The notes under the pieces are model-generated. The model saw only the letters and a list, made by a program, of their open reading frames with translations, made no database searches and was not told the DNA's origin. Position numbers and translations under genes: made by a program. From the NCBI RefSeq assembly GCF_900107235.1, contig NZ_FNPF01000020.1:1-53757 (forward strand): a stretch of 53,757 nucleotides of DNA, in the 5' to 3' direction. This DNA comes from Citreimonas salinaria (GTDB lineage: Bacteria > Pseudomonadota > Alphaproteobacteria > Rhodobacterales > Rhodobacteraceae). Shown here in pieces: positions 8,164 to 16,671 of this stretch (its first letter is position 1; each line of letters opens with the position of its first letter).

Positions 8164-9086
8164 GCGACCTCCCGGCTTGGCCACTTCCGGGGCCTCTTCG
8201 GCACGAGCTTGCGCGCCGTCTGACCAATCGCATCCCCGACCTCCGGAAGATAGTCCGCGATTTCTTCGGTTTCGTGGCTGCTCGCGCAGGTCACGCATAG
8301 GACGAGCCCGGGTTCGCCGGTGACGCGGAGGGTCAAGATTTTCCTCGCATCGGAATCGAGCGCTTTCCGAACCGCCGGGCTTACCTTGCTGCCGTTTTCC
8401 AGCGCGCCGAGGATGCAGCGTCGCATCTGGTCGAGGGTGCTTGTCCGAATGCTCCCGGAGGCTGCGATGGCTTCACCGTCCTCCGACAGAAGCGCGAAGT
8501 CCGCGGCAGGTGCGATGAGCCGGAGGACGTGGGCGAGGTCCCGGGCGAAGCTGGCCGGTTGGGATTTTCCGAGGCGATTGAGCGCCTTTATGACCATGAG
8601 AGGCGTGATGTCTCGGCGCATCGCGATCTCCGCCTCGTTGCGCTTGAGCGCGTCGAGCGCCGCATCTGCTGCCTTCTGCACAATCGCAAGCTCATCGCGA
8701 AGCCGCACGATCATCTGCCGGGCGACAGAAAGTTCGCCCTCACGGAGGTCCCGGGCGCTTCCGAAAAGCGCTACGGCGACCGCCGAAAACGCCGGCCAGG
8801 AAAGAACTTGCAGCGAATGGAGATGAAGCATCTCGTCACCGCTCCGGAGCGGGATATCGAATGCGGCGTATGGCCCGAGCGCGAGCGCAAGCGTGGTCAA
8901 TCCAGCGACTACCCCGTGGTATGCTGCGATGACGGCGCACAGAATGAGCATGGGATGGAGGGGCGCGTCCGAAAAGCCTGTCGCACCCGAAAGCAGCCAA
9001 GGTGATCCATAAAGAACAATGAGCGCCGGAACAGTGTATGTCACGGCGCGCGCGGCTTGTTGGTAGCCGCACGTTAACTGAGTCAT
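8160..9086 (-). CDS. pelD: PelD-like membrane-GAF protein lacking the GGDEF domain
   Basis: About four hydrophobic helices (roughly residues 12-110) are followed by a coiled stalk (ELSVARQMIVRLRDELAIVQKAA...) and a GAF-like domain of about 140 residues (DFALLSEDGEAIAASG... to GLVLCVTC). The protein then stops at residue 308. Known PelD is about 455 residues, with a C-terminal degenerate GGDEF domain that binds cyclic-di-GMP. That domain is not present here, nor in any frame before the pelE gene. The ATG at 9086 has GGGAGAAAG upstream and overlaps the epimerase stop as ATGA. It probably organises the PelDEFG synthase complex, but allosteric control by cyclic-di-GMP through this protein looks unlikely. 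Confidence 0.75.
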   Translation of the reverse strand: MTQLTCGYQQAARAVTYTVPALIVLYGSPWLLSGATGFSDAPLHPMLILCAVIAAYHGVVAGLTTLALALGPYAAFDIPLRSGDEMLHLHSLQVLSWPAFSAVAVALFGSARDLREGELSVARQMIVRLRDELAIVQKAADAALDALKRNEAEIAMRRDITPLMVIKALNRLGKSQPASFARDLAHVLRLIAPAADFALLSEDGEAIAASGSIRTSTLDQMRRCILGALENGSKVSPAVRKALDSDARKILTLRVTGEPGLVLCVTCASSHETEEIADYLPEVGDAIGQTARKLVPKRPRKWPSREVA

Positions 9087-10186
9087 AACACTTTCTCCCC
9101 AATGCGTGATACCTTTGAGCAATTCGTTGGTCGGACGAGAGAGCGGTCTGAAGTTTTCGGTGCAGCCACGTCGACGCCGGCTTCCTTGCTGTAGAAACGC
9201 CAGCTGCTGCGGCACATTTCCGAAAGCCCATGCTGCGCCTCGAACCCGAGAACACGTCTCGCTTGTCGCGTGTCGGCAAACGACACCGCCGCATCGCCGA
9301 TCCGACGGTCGACGATGCGATAACGCAAGGAATGGCCGACGGCGCGGCTGTAGGCTCCCAACACCTCCAGCACGCTGTATCCGCGCCCGGTGCCGAGGTT
9401 CACGACATGGCTCGTCCGCTCGCGCAGAAGCGCCTTGAGCGACAAGACATGGCCCCGGGCCAAGTCCATCACGTGAATGTAGTCGCGGATCGCCGTTCCG
9501 TCCTTCGTGGGATAGTCTCCACCGAAGATCAGGAGTTCGTCCAGCTGACCGCTCGCGACTCTCGCGAGCACCGGAACGAGGTTGCCCGGAGGCTGTGACG
9601 GTGCCTCGCCGATGATCCCTGAGGGATGCGCACCCACGGGATTGAAGTAGCGCAGGACCCCGAACCGCATTTCCGGATGGGCACGCGCGACACAGCGAAT
9701 GAAGTCCTCGCCGACGCGCTTGGTCTCGGCGTAGGCGTTCAGCGGCGCCGGCGGGTCGGCCTCGGAAATCGGCACGGTCGACGGGGCGCCATAGACGGCC
9801 GCGCTCGACGAGAATACGAGGTTTGTCACGTTGGCGCCTCGCATGGCCTCGACAAGATTCACGAGGCCAATGACGTTGCTGCGAAAATAATCTCCGGGAT
9901 TGCTCTCGCTTTCAGGAACGCTTTTGCGCGCCGCGAAATGAACGACAGCATCGAAGCAGCCTGAGGCCATCACCGACCGGATGCTGTCAACATTGCGCAG
10001 GTCGCAATGAATGACGTGAACCTTTTCGCCGATTAGGGACTCGATCCGGTCAGGAACGTCAATGCTCGCGTTTTCGAAGTTGTCTAGGATCCAAACCTCA
10101 TAACCAGCTTCCACGAACTCTACGTAGGTGTGGGACCCGATGAACCCCGCACCGCCGGTCAACAGAATACGCTCCCGCATGATCAT
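9083..10186 (-). CDS. galE: UDP-glucose/UDP-GlcNAc 4-epimerase of the Pel locus
   Basis: Cytosolic short-chain dehydrogenase-type epimerase interconverting UDP-GlcNAc/GalNAc and/or UDP-Glc/Gal, the natural precursor supply for Pel. The NAD motif GGAGFIGSH is at the N-terminus. SSSAAVYGAP and the catalytic YAETK (YxxxK) follow, then FNPVGAHPSG, RDYIHVMDLARGH and NLGTGRGYSVLEV. Pel clusters in other bacteria often carry such an epimerase (PelX or GalE). Starts at 10186 or 10180 (ATG ATC ATG) both suit the fold; a longer reading from 10288 adds residues unlike the family. It overlaps pelD by ATGA and is the first gene of the minus-strand operon. Confidence 0.92.
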   Translation of the reverse strand: MIMRERILLTGGAGFIGSHTYVEFVEAGYEVWILDNFENASIDVPDRIESLIGEKVHVIHCDLRNVDSIRSVMASGCFDAVVHFAARKSVPESESNPGDYFRSNVIGLVNLVEAMRGANVTNLVFSSSAAVYGAPSTVPISEADPPAPLNAYAETKRVGEDFIRCVARAHPEMRFGVLRYFNPVGAHPSGIIGEAPSQPPGNLVPVLARVASGQLDELLIFGGDYPTKDGTAIRDYIHVMDLARGHVLSLKALLRERTSHVVNLGTGRGYSVLEVLGAYSRAVGHSLRYRIVDRRIGDAAVSFADTRQARRVLGFEAQHGLSEMCRSSWRFYSKEAGVDVAAPKTSDRSLVRPTNCSKVSRIGEKVL

Positions 10187-10273
10187 TTTTCCACGCGGGA
10201 CGCTATATTCGTAAAAATTAGAGGATAATTTGGGGAGCGCCGTTTCATATGAATCCTCATCTGCAATCGAGAA

Positions 10274-10295
10274 TGTTTCAAAAAACACTGAAACA
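10274..10295. promoter_or_regulatory. Inverted repeat upstream of the galE-pelDEA operon
   Basis: TGTTTCA and TGAAACA are separated by 8 bases, about 90 bp upstream of the epimerase start, in AT-rich sequence. The size and spacing fit an operator for a dimeric regulator. No clear -35/-10 pair could be assigned. Confidence 0.35.
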
Positions 10296-10333
10296 AGAAC
10301 CCGCTCACGTGCCGCGCCGCGGAGAAATTACAT

Positions 10334-10679
10334 CAGCCTCGAAGGTAACAGAGACTGGAACGAATTTCGTTCAAATAAGGGGGCGCTTGCATGGTTGACC
10401 AAGGCAGAACATGCGCGTCTGCTCGCCCGGTTCCGCAAAACTCATTAGTATGCAGAACATGTGAGGTACCGTTTGGTACATTCAACCATATACGTTCATA
10501 ACGTGCTTCTCCGGAAAAGTATTCGGCGCAGCCAGGGTGACATAAATCGGTTATAGTATTTGACATGACTGTCCATTGCTTTTTTAGAAGTAAAGATTGG
10601 TGCTTCGGATAATAAGTTTGATAAAATTCGGGCTGATTTTTAGCGTCAAATCAGCCAGTATAGATCTGGCTGAACAGCC
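10334..10679. repeat. Duplicated noncoding region, copy 1 (upstream of the Pel operon)
   Basis: About 345 bases match 48894-49238 in the same orientation, by eye around 80% identical with few gaps. Conserved blocks include TCGAAGGTAACAG, TTTGGTACATTCAACCATAT, ACGTGCTTCTCCGGA, GTGACATAAATCGGTTAT and GATCTGGCTGAACAGC. Differences fall in all codon positions and no shared frame is evident, so it is not coding. Copy 2 precedes a curlin gene. Copy 1 ends abruptly where the IS630 remnant begins, and its other side faces galE-pelD. Most likely it is a shared control region or a leader RNA. Confidence 0.75.
10631..10656. promoter_or_regulatory. Perfect 9-bp inverted repeat inside copy 1
   Basis: GGCTGATTT and AAATCAGCC flank an 8-base loop. 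In copy 2 the left arm (GGCTGGTTT) and right arm (AACTTAGCC) are only partly complementary. The hairpin is therefore not strictly conserved and may be an operator rather than an RNA structure. Confidence 0.35.
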
Positions 10680-10707
10680 AAATAAATCACCTTCCCGCAC
10701 CGCAGAA

Positions 10708-10833
10708 ATGCCAATCGCGCCGCAACCGAGCCCGGCTCAGAAGGCGGAACTCGCGCGCATAGTGCGCGAGAGTCCCGACCCTGCCGTGGACGGGGTGGTG
10801 CGCTGGCGGCGCCTCGACCTTCAGCGCAAGATT
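10708..10833 (+). pseudogene. IS630-family transposase, N-terminal fragment
   Basis: About 42 residues starting MPIAPQPSPAQKAELAR and containing DPAVDGVVRWRRLDLQRKI match the helix-turn-helix start of IS630-family transposases. The frame then loses similarity and ends within 100 bases, and no DDE domain follows. It is a remnant lying between the duplicated regulatory region and the IS30 element. Bases 10834-10941 hold nothing I recognise. Confidence 0.65.
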
Positions 10834-10941
10834 CCTCGTGGGCATCGATCAGCTGGCGCGCCTCTGGACCGGGCGGAGTGGTTCGGCCGGGACTGTGGCG
10901 TGCCACGTCCCCTACCGCCCGTGCGAACGCTATGATGTGTG

Positions 10942-12030
10942 CTGTAGGCTCAAGGGTCGTTGCGACAGGGTCCGCTACCTCAGCGTCATCATCTCGTCTC
11001 TGAAGGCCTCGGCCGGTGTTCTCCAGCCGAGACATTTCCTTGGGGTTCCGTTCAGGCGGTCGCAAATCGCCTTCATATTGCGATTTGAGAGCGCCGCCAC
11101 GGGCGTGTCCCGTGGCAGATAGCGTCGGGCCCGTTTGTTCAGGTTCTCGACCGATCCCTTCTGCCAGGACGCCTGCGGATCGCAGAACCAGACCTCGGTA
11201 CCGATCCCGGGCTTCAGCTTTCGCCAACTGCGAAACTCGATCCCGCGGTCGAAGGTGATCGAACGACGGGCAGGCTGGGGCAGGGGTTCCATGACTGTCA
11301 TGAGTCGGTTCATCAGATGCGTCGTACTCCGGTCGTTGTTCCGGAACAGGACGGCAAAGCGGGTTTTGCGCTCGACCAGAGAGGCGATGTTGGCATTGCC
11401 TTGCGCGCGTTCGAAGTTCATCAGGTCACCCTCCCATTCGCCGAAGGTCTCACGGGTCTTCACATGGTCCGGCCGCTGATGGATCGAGCGGTCAGGCGGG
11501 AAAACAAGGCCCCGCGGCTTGCGGCCATAACGCGGGCGGCGCTTCTTCCGACGGCTGGGCAGATGGCGGGCGAGCTCGCTCGACTGACCCTCCGGGCCGT
11601 AGACATAGGCGTAGATCGTCTCGTGGCTTACGCGCTGAGGCTGGCACTCGAACACAAGACAACCGGCAATCTGCTCCGGTGACCAGCCCGCCTTCAGCTG
11701 CGCGATCACCGCCTCGCGCAAGTCCGGCAGCCGCACCAGCTTGCAGCGCCTGGCCCGCCGGTTCGAAGCGGGCTTCTGCGCGACCATCCCATAGTAGCCG
11801 TTCAGATACGGCAGCTCTTCGTCGACAAAGCGGTTGCGCTTGATCTCCCGGTAGACGCTCGACCTGTGCCGACCAAGCTCCGTGGCGATCCTGCTGACCG
11901 GCGTCTTCGCATTCAGCATGTCCTCGATCAGGCGACGTTCACGCAGATCCAGTTCGGTGTGGGCCATCTTCCTTCTCCTTGCTTTCCAGCAAGATAGGGG
12001 ATTTGTCGCAACCCAGGTTAGAATGTGCCC
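10942..12030 (-). mobile_element. IS30-family insertion sequence
   Basis: One intact transposase gene fills the element. The two ends carry imperfect inverted repeats sharing GTTGCGACA (left, near 10960-10968) and its complement TGTCGCAAC (right, 12004-12012). The outer limits are approximate. Bases 10942-10975, one terminus, recur exactly at 43717-43750. The element sits exactly on the change from moderate-GC (Pel side) to high-GC (capsule and replicon side) sequence. Confidence 0.8.
10975..11967 (-). CDS. IS30-family transposase
   Basis: The 330-residue protein has the N-terminal helix-turn-helix typical of IS30 (ERRLIEDMLNAKTPVSRIAT, then HRSSVYREIKRNRF). A DDE catalytic region follows, with GEWEGDLMNF (D), ITFDRGIEF (D) and WQKGSVENLNKRARRYLP (E). 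It is complete and without a frameshift, so the element may be active. Start at the ATG at 11967; alternative starts would delete the helix-turn-helix. Confidence 0.93.
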   Translation of the reverse strand: MAHTELDLRERRLIEDMLNAKTPVSRIATELGRHRSSVYREIKRNRFVDEELPYLNGYYGMVAQKPASNRRARRCKLVRLPDLREAVIAQLKAGWSPEQIAGCLVFECQPQRVSHETIYAYVYGPEGQSSELARHLPSRRKKRRPRYGRKPRGLVFPPDRSIHQRPDHVKTRETFGEWEGDLMNFERAQGNANIASLVERKTRFAVLFRNNDRSTTHLMNRLMTVMEPLPQPARRSITFDRGIEFRSWRKLKPGIGTEVWFCDPQASWQKGSVENLNKRARRYLPRDTPVAALSNRNMKAICDRLNGTPRKCLGWRTPAEAFRDEMMTLR

Positions 12031-12216
12031 TCTTGGCCCGAAGCGCGCCCATAATGAGTCTTATGGTGACGTCGGCGCCAATGGCGGTTCAGAGGCCATG
12101 CCCGGGCGCCGGCGACACCGGCACGTCCCGACGCCGAGATTGCCCTTTACTGGGCGACTCGGCTGGGTGAAGAACGGCCGCATGACCGCCCGTATTCGCC
12201 CACCGCATGGCCGCCG

Positions 12217-15200
12217 ATGAACCCTCCGCTGATCACGGTCATCGTGCCGGCGCATGACGTCGCCGGCCACCTGGGCGCCTGTCTCGACAGCATCGCGCGG
12301 CAGAGCCTGGCCGATTTCGAATGCCTCGTGATCGACGACGGCTCGACCGACGGCACCGGGGCGATCGCCCACGCCGCCGCGGCGGCCGATCCGCGGTTCC
12401 GCGTCGTCGCGCAGGACAATCGCGGGCTGTCGGCCGCGCGCAACGCGGGGCTGGCCCGGGCCCGCGGCGCCTTCGTCGCCTTCGTCGACGGCGACGACCG
12501 GGTGATGCCCGACTACCTCGGCCGGCTGCACCACGCGATCGAGGCCGAGGGCGCGGACTGGGTGGCCTGCGCGCTGGCCTCGGTCCATCCCGACGGGCGC
12601 GGCTTCGCCCATCCCGCCCGCCATGACCGCGCCCGGCTGGACGCGGCCGACGCGCCGCAGCGTTGCGCGATCACCGGCTGGGACGATGCGATCGCGCATT
12701 TCCCCTCGGCCTGGAACAAGCTCTACCGGCGCGCGCTGATCGACGGGCTGACCTTCGACGAGGGCACCTGGTTCGAGGATCACGCCTTCTTCCTGCAGGC
12801 GGCGGCGCGCACCGACCACATCCTGTGGCTGCCGCAGGCGCTCTACCTGCAGACCCGCGGCCGCGTGGGCCAGATCACCGGCGCCGACGACGACCGCGCG
12901 CTGCAGCAGTTTCCCGTGCTCGACCGGGTTGCACAGATTCTGCGCGCCGGGCCGCATGACGGCGCCGAGACCGCGCTGGCCCGGCTGGCCTGCCGGCTGA
13001 TCCAGGAGCGTTGCACCGCGCTGCACGATCCGGCCCGCCGGGCACGGTTCCTGACCGCGGCGCGCGCCTGGCTCGAGGCGCGCGGGCTGGCCTTCGTGCC
13101 GCAGGACGATGCCGGCCGGGCCATCGCGCTGGAACTGGAGGGCCGCCTGCCGCTGACGGTGGCGATCCTGTGGGACGGCCGCGACCCGGCCGCGCCGGCC
13201 GCGACGCGCGCCGCGCTGCCGGTGCCTGGCATGCCCGGCCACGAGGTCCTCGTCGCGGGGCCAGCCCGCCCGCACGCCGAGGCGCCCGGCGGCGGCGCGC
13301 GACATTTGCCCGACACCGCTACGGCGGTGGCGCAGGCCCGCGGCGCCGTGGTCGTGGTCCTCGCGGCGGGCGACGTTCCGGCCCCCACCGGGATCGGGGC
13401 CTTGGTGGCCGCCATGCTGCGCCACGATGCCGTGCTGGGACTGACGGCCGACGATCCCGATCCGGCGTTCGATCCAGGCGCCGGGCCGGGTGCACCGCGC
13501 AGGATCGACCCGGCCCGGGCCGACGCGCTTGGCGCCGGGCTTGCGGGCCGGGCCTTCGCGCGCGCCTTTCTCGACCGGCACGCCGACGCGGTGACGCAGG
13601 GAACCGCCGCCCTGGCCCGGCGCGCCGCGGCCGAGGGCGCGACGGCGATCCGCCTCGACTGGCCGGCGCTGCCGCGCCGCGCGCGCCGCGCACGGCTGCT
13701 CCGGGGGCTGCGCGACCGCCTGCTGGCCGGCGCCGACAGCCGCGCCGGCGCGCTGGCGCTGCGCGCGGCCTGGACGGCGTGGCGCATCATGGACGCCCGC
13801 GGCCGGGCCCCGCAGGGCGGATCTCGTGGCGCGGCCGCGCGATCCTTCCCCGATGACGATACCGCCGCCGCGCATCTCGCGCTGGCGCGGTTCGCCGACA
13901 GCCAGCGCCATGCCCCCGCCCCGGACCCGGTCGCGGTGCTGGACGCCCTGCCCCTGCCCTCGGACGCGGCGCGGCGCGCGGTGCTGCTGGGCCTGTCCGA
14001 GATCTTCTGCCGCGCCGATCACGACACCGACGCCTTCGCCGCGCGCGGCGCGGGGCTGGGCCTTGCGGCACTGGGCAATTCCGGTGGCGACGACCCCTGG
14101 GCGCGATCGGCGGCGCTTCCGTTCCTCTATCGCCTGACCGGGCCGGGGGCGGCGCTGGCGGCGCTGAGGCGGCTGGCCCGGCCAGGGTCCGGCGGCCTGA
14201 CGACGCCGCCGCTAGCCGACCTGATGCGCTGCGCCGCGCGCCCCGATCCGCGGCGGTCGCGCCGGGTCCGGGCGGCGCTGCTGCGCACCGCCTTCGCGAT
14301 CCTGCGCGCCCGCGCCGCCCAGGGATGCGAACGCACCGCCTGCGCCGAGCTGACGGCGGCGGCGGCCGACCTGCTGGTGTCGCGAGCCCTGCCGAGCGCC
14401 CTGTCGGACACCGTGACCGACGGCGCGCTTGCCGTCTACGGCCTGTCGCGGCGGTTCTGGGACCGGGTCGGGGATGCGCCGCTGCCGCCGCGCGCGGCGC
14501 GCGCCCGCACGGCCTTCGCCACCCTGCGCGCGGCGCTTGGCGCGCCCGGGGACGCGGGGAGGACGGCGGCACAGGGGGAAGACGCCGATGCCGCGCTGCG
14601 CGTGCTGGAGGGGCTGGGTGTACTGGGAACCGCGCGCTTCCGCGACGCCCTTGCCGCCGCGCGCGCCGCAGGGGATGCCGCGGCCCCTGCCCCCGCGCTC
14701 CGCCCGCATGGCGGCGGCATGCTCGAACTGGTGTCCCCGGCCGCGCGGCTGGACGCGGCGCGGCGGGCGCCGGTCGCGGTGGTGTCGGTGATGCGCAACG
14801 AACGCCGGATGCTGCCGCATTTCCTGGCGCATTACCGCGCGCTGGGGGTCGAGGGCTTCCTCGTCGCCGACAACGGCTCGGACGACGGCACCGCCGAGTA
14901 CCTGGCCGCGCAGCCAGACGTGGCGCTGTTCTCGGCGCCCGGCTCCTACCGCGCCGCGCGCTACGGCGTCGCCTGGCAAGAGACGCTGTTGGCCTGCCGT
15001 CTCGGCCGCTGGTCGCTGGTGGCCGACGCGGACGAGCTGCTGGTCTGGCAGCACCCGCAGCGCGACACCCTGCCCGCCCTGCTGGCGCGCCCCGCCTTCG
15101 CCCGGGCCGAGGGCGTGCGCGTCTTCCTGCTGGACATGTATCCAGACGGCCCGCTGCACGACGCCACCTTCGAGGCCGGCACCCCCTTCGACGAGGCCGG

Positions 15201-15621
15201 GTTCGCCGACCGCGTGCCGTTCCTGACCGCGTCGCCGACGCGGGGGCCGTTCTCGGACGGGCCGGCCTGGACCTCGGCGCTGCGCCACCGGCTGTGCCCC
15301 GGCGCGCATCCGAACCTGTTCGCCGCGCAGAAGATCGCCCTGCTGCGCCATCATCCCTTCATGCGCCTGTCCGAGGGGCTGCATTTCGCCGCCGACATGC
15401 GCCTGGCGGCCCCCGAGCTGATCTTCGGGCATTTCAAGTACAATGCCGATTTCCACGTCCGCGCCCGGGCCGAGGCCACCCGCGCCGAGCACTGGGACGG
15501 CGCGGCCGAATACCACCGCTACGCCGCACTGGATCCCGGCGCGGGCCTCTTCGACCCGGCGCGGTCGGTGCCGTGGCACGCCGCCCCCTTCGTCGCCGCC
15601 CGGCTGGAGGGCGCGCCATGA
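12217..15621 (+). CDS. Bifunctional glycosyltransferase (GT2 domain plus C-terminal GT2/GT92-like domain)
   Basis: The 1134-residue cytosolic protein has two catalytic ends. Residues 1-240 are a GT-A family 2 domain: ITVIVPAHDVAGHLGACLDS, VIDDGSTDGT, NRGLSAARNAGLARA and FVDGDDRV. The middle of about 500 residues is Ala/Arg-rich, with no family I recognise. Residues about 855-1110 form a second domain, VVSVMRNERRMLPHFLAHYR, FLVADNGSDDGTAEYL and LVADADELLVW, typical of GT92/DUF23-like transferases. It probably adds two sugars to the capsule precursor. The ATG of the next gene overlaps its stop. It lies just inside the high-GC block, with no clear ribosome-binding site. Confidence 0.85.
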   Translation: MNPPLITVIVPAHDVAGHLGACLDSIARQSLADFECLVIDDGSTDGTGAIAHAAAAADPRFRVVAQDNRGLSAARNAGLARARGAFVAFVDGDDRVMPDYLGRLHHAIEAEGADWVACALASVHPDGRGFAHPARHDRARLDAADAPQRCAITGWDDAIAHFPSAWNKLYRRALIDGLTFDEGTWFEDHAFFLQAAARTDHILWLPQALYLQTRGRVGQITGADDDRALQQFPVLDRVAQILRAGPHDGAETALARLACRLIQERCTALHDPARRARFLTAARAWLEARGLAFVPQDDAGRAIALELEGRLPLTVAILWDGRDPAAPAATRAALPVPGMPGHEVLVAGPARPHAEAPGGGARHLPDTATAVAQARGAVVVVLAAGDVPAPTGIGALVAAMLRHDAVLGLTADDPDPAFDPGAGPGAPRRIDPARADALGAGLAGRAFARAFLDRHADAVTQGTAALARRAAAEGATAIRLDWPALPRRARRARLLRGLRDRLLAGADSRAGALALRAAWTAWRIMDARGRAPQGGSRGAAARSFPDDDTAAAHLALARFADSQRHAPAPDPVAVLDALPLPSDAARRAVLLGLSEIFCRADHDTDAFAARGAGLGLAALGNSGGDDPWARSAALPFLYRLTGPGAALAALRRLARPGSGGLTTPPLADLMRCAARPDPRRSRRVRAALLRTAFAILRARAAQGCERTACAELTAAAADLLVSRALPSALSDTVTDGALAVYGLSRRFWDRVGDAPLPPRAARARTAFATLRAALGAPGDAGRTAAQGEDADAALRVLEGLGVLGTARFRDALAAARAAGDAAAPAPALRPHGGGMLELVSPAARLDAARRAPVAVVSVMRNERRMLPHFLAHYRALGVEGFLVADNGSDDGTAEYLAAQPDVALFSAPGSYRAARYGVAWQETLLACRLGRWSLVADADELLVWQHPQRDTLPALLARPAFARAEGVRVFLLDMYPDGPLHDATFEAGTPFDEAGFADRVPFLTASPTRGPFSDGPAWTSALRHRLCPGAHPNLFAAQKIALLRHHPFMRLSEGLHFAADMRLAAPELIFGHFKYNADFHVRARAEATRAEHWDGAAEYHRYAALDPGAGLFDPARSVPWHAAPFVAARLEGAP

Positions 15622-16628
15622 GCAGCGGCGGCGCGGGGCGCTTGGTGGCCGTGGTGGTCACCCATGACCGGCTGGCGGCGCTGCGCGTCACGCTGGCGCG
15701 GCTCCTGGCGGCGCCAGCGGACGCGCTGCACGCGGTGGTGGTGGTCGACAACGCCAGCACCGACGGCACGGCGGCCTGGCTGGCCGCGCAGGACGATCCC
15801 CGGCTGAGGGTGCACCGGCTGGCGGTCAACGGCGGCGGCGCGGGCGGTTTCGCGGCGGGCATGGCGCTGGCGCGCGAGGCCTTCGACCCCGACTGGATCG
15901 TGGTGATGGACGACGACGCCCGCCCCGAACCCGGCGCGCTGGAGGCGTTCCACGCCGCCAACCCTGGCCGCTGGGACGCGGTGGCCGCGGCGGTCTACTT
16001 TCCCGACGGCCGCATCTGCGAGATGAACCGCCCGTCGCGCAACCCGTTCTGGCACGGGCGCGCATTCGCCGCCACGGCGCTGCGCGGGCGCGGCGGCTTC
16101 CACCTGCCCCCCGGGGCCTACGCCGCCCCGGACCCGGTCGAGATCGACGTCACCTCGTTCGTCGGCTTCTTCGTCTCGCGCGCCGGCATGGACCGTGCCG
16201 GGCTGCCCGATCCGGGGCTGTTCCTCTATGGCGACGACGGCATCTACACGCTGGAGCTGCGCCGCGCGGGCGGGCGCATGGCGTTCCTGCCGCAGGTCCG
16301 GTTCGAACATGCCTGCGGCACCTTCGGATCGGCGCAGCGCGGGCGGTTCTTGCCGCTGTGGAAGGTCTACTACTACCACCGCAACCTGCTGCTGCTCTAC
16401 CGGCTGGCGGCGGGCCCGGTGCTGTTCTGGCCGGCGGCGGCGCTGGTGCTGCCCAAGTGGTTCGCCAAGGCCCGCCACCACCCGGCCTCCGAGCGCCGCG
16501 CCTTCGCCCGGCTGATGGCGCGCGCGGTGGCCCACGGGCTGGCACGCCGCACCGGCACGGCGCACGGACGGGTGCTGGGCTGGGCCCGCACGCCCGAACC
16601 CGGCGACCGGAAGCGGCCCGGCGGCTGA
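15618..16628 (+). CDS. GT2 glycosyltransferase, galactofuranosyltransferase-like
   Basis: The 336-residue GT-A enzyme has LVAVVVTHDRLAALRVTLAR, VVVVDNASTDGTAAWL, NGGGAGGFAAGMALAREA and the metal-binding WIVVMDDDARPEPGAL. The acceptor-side YGDDGIYTLELRRAGGR and the C-terminal WKVYYYHRNLLLL stretch are typical of GlfT/rhamnosyl-type family 2 enzymes. The ATG at 15618 overlaps the preceding stop (ATGA). UDP-galactopyranose mutase is encoded in the same block at 39648, so a galactofuranose donor is plausible, but the sugar is inferred from context only. Confidence 0.85.
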   Translation: MSSGGAGRLVAVVVTHDRLAALRVTLARLLAAPADALHAVVVVDNASTDGTAAWLAAQDDPRLRVHRLAVNGGGAGGFAAGMALAREAFDPDWIVVMDDDARPEPGALEAFHAANPGRWDAVAAAVYFPDGRICEMNRPSRNPFWHGRAFAATALRGRGGFHLPPGAYAAPDPVEIDVTSFVGFFVSRAGMDRAGLPDPGLFLYGDDGIYTLELRRAGGRMAFLPQVRFEHACGTFGSAQRGRFLPLWKVYYYHRNLLLLYRLAAGPVLFWPAAALVLPKWFAKARHHPASERRAFARLMARAVAHGLARRTGTAHGRVLGWARTPEPGDRKRPGG

Positions 16629-16671
16629 CGGCCCAGGGGTGGGCGCCCCGGGTCCCCTGCGGGGGTTCGCC

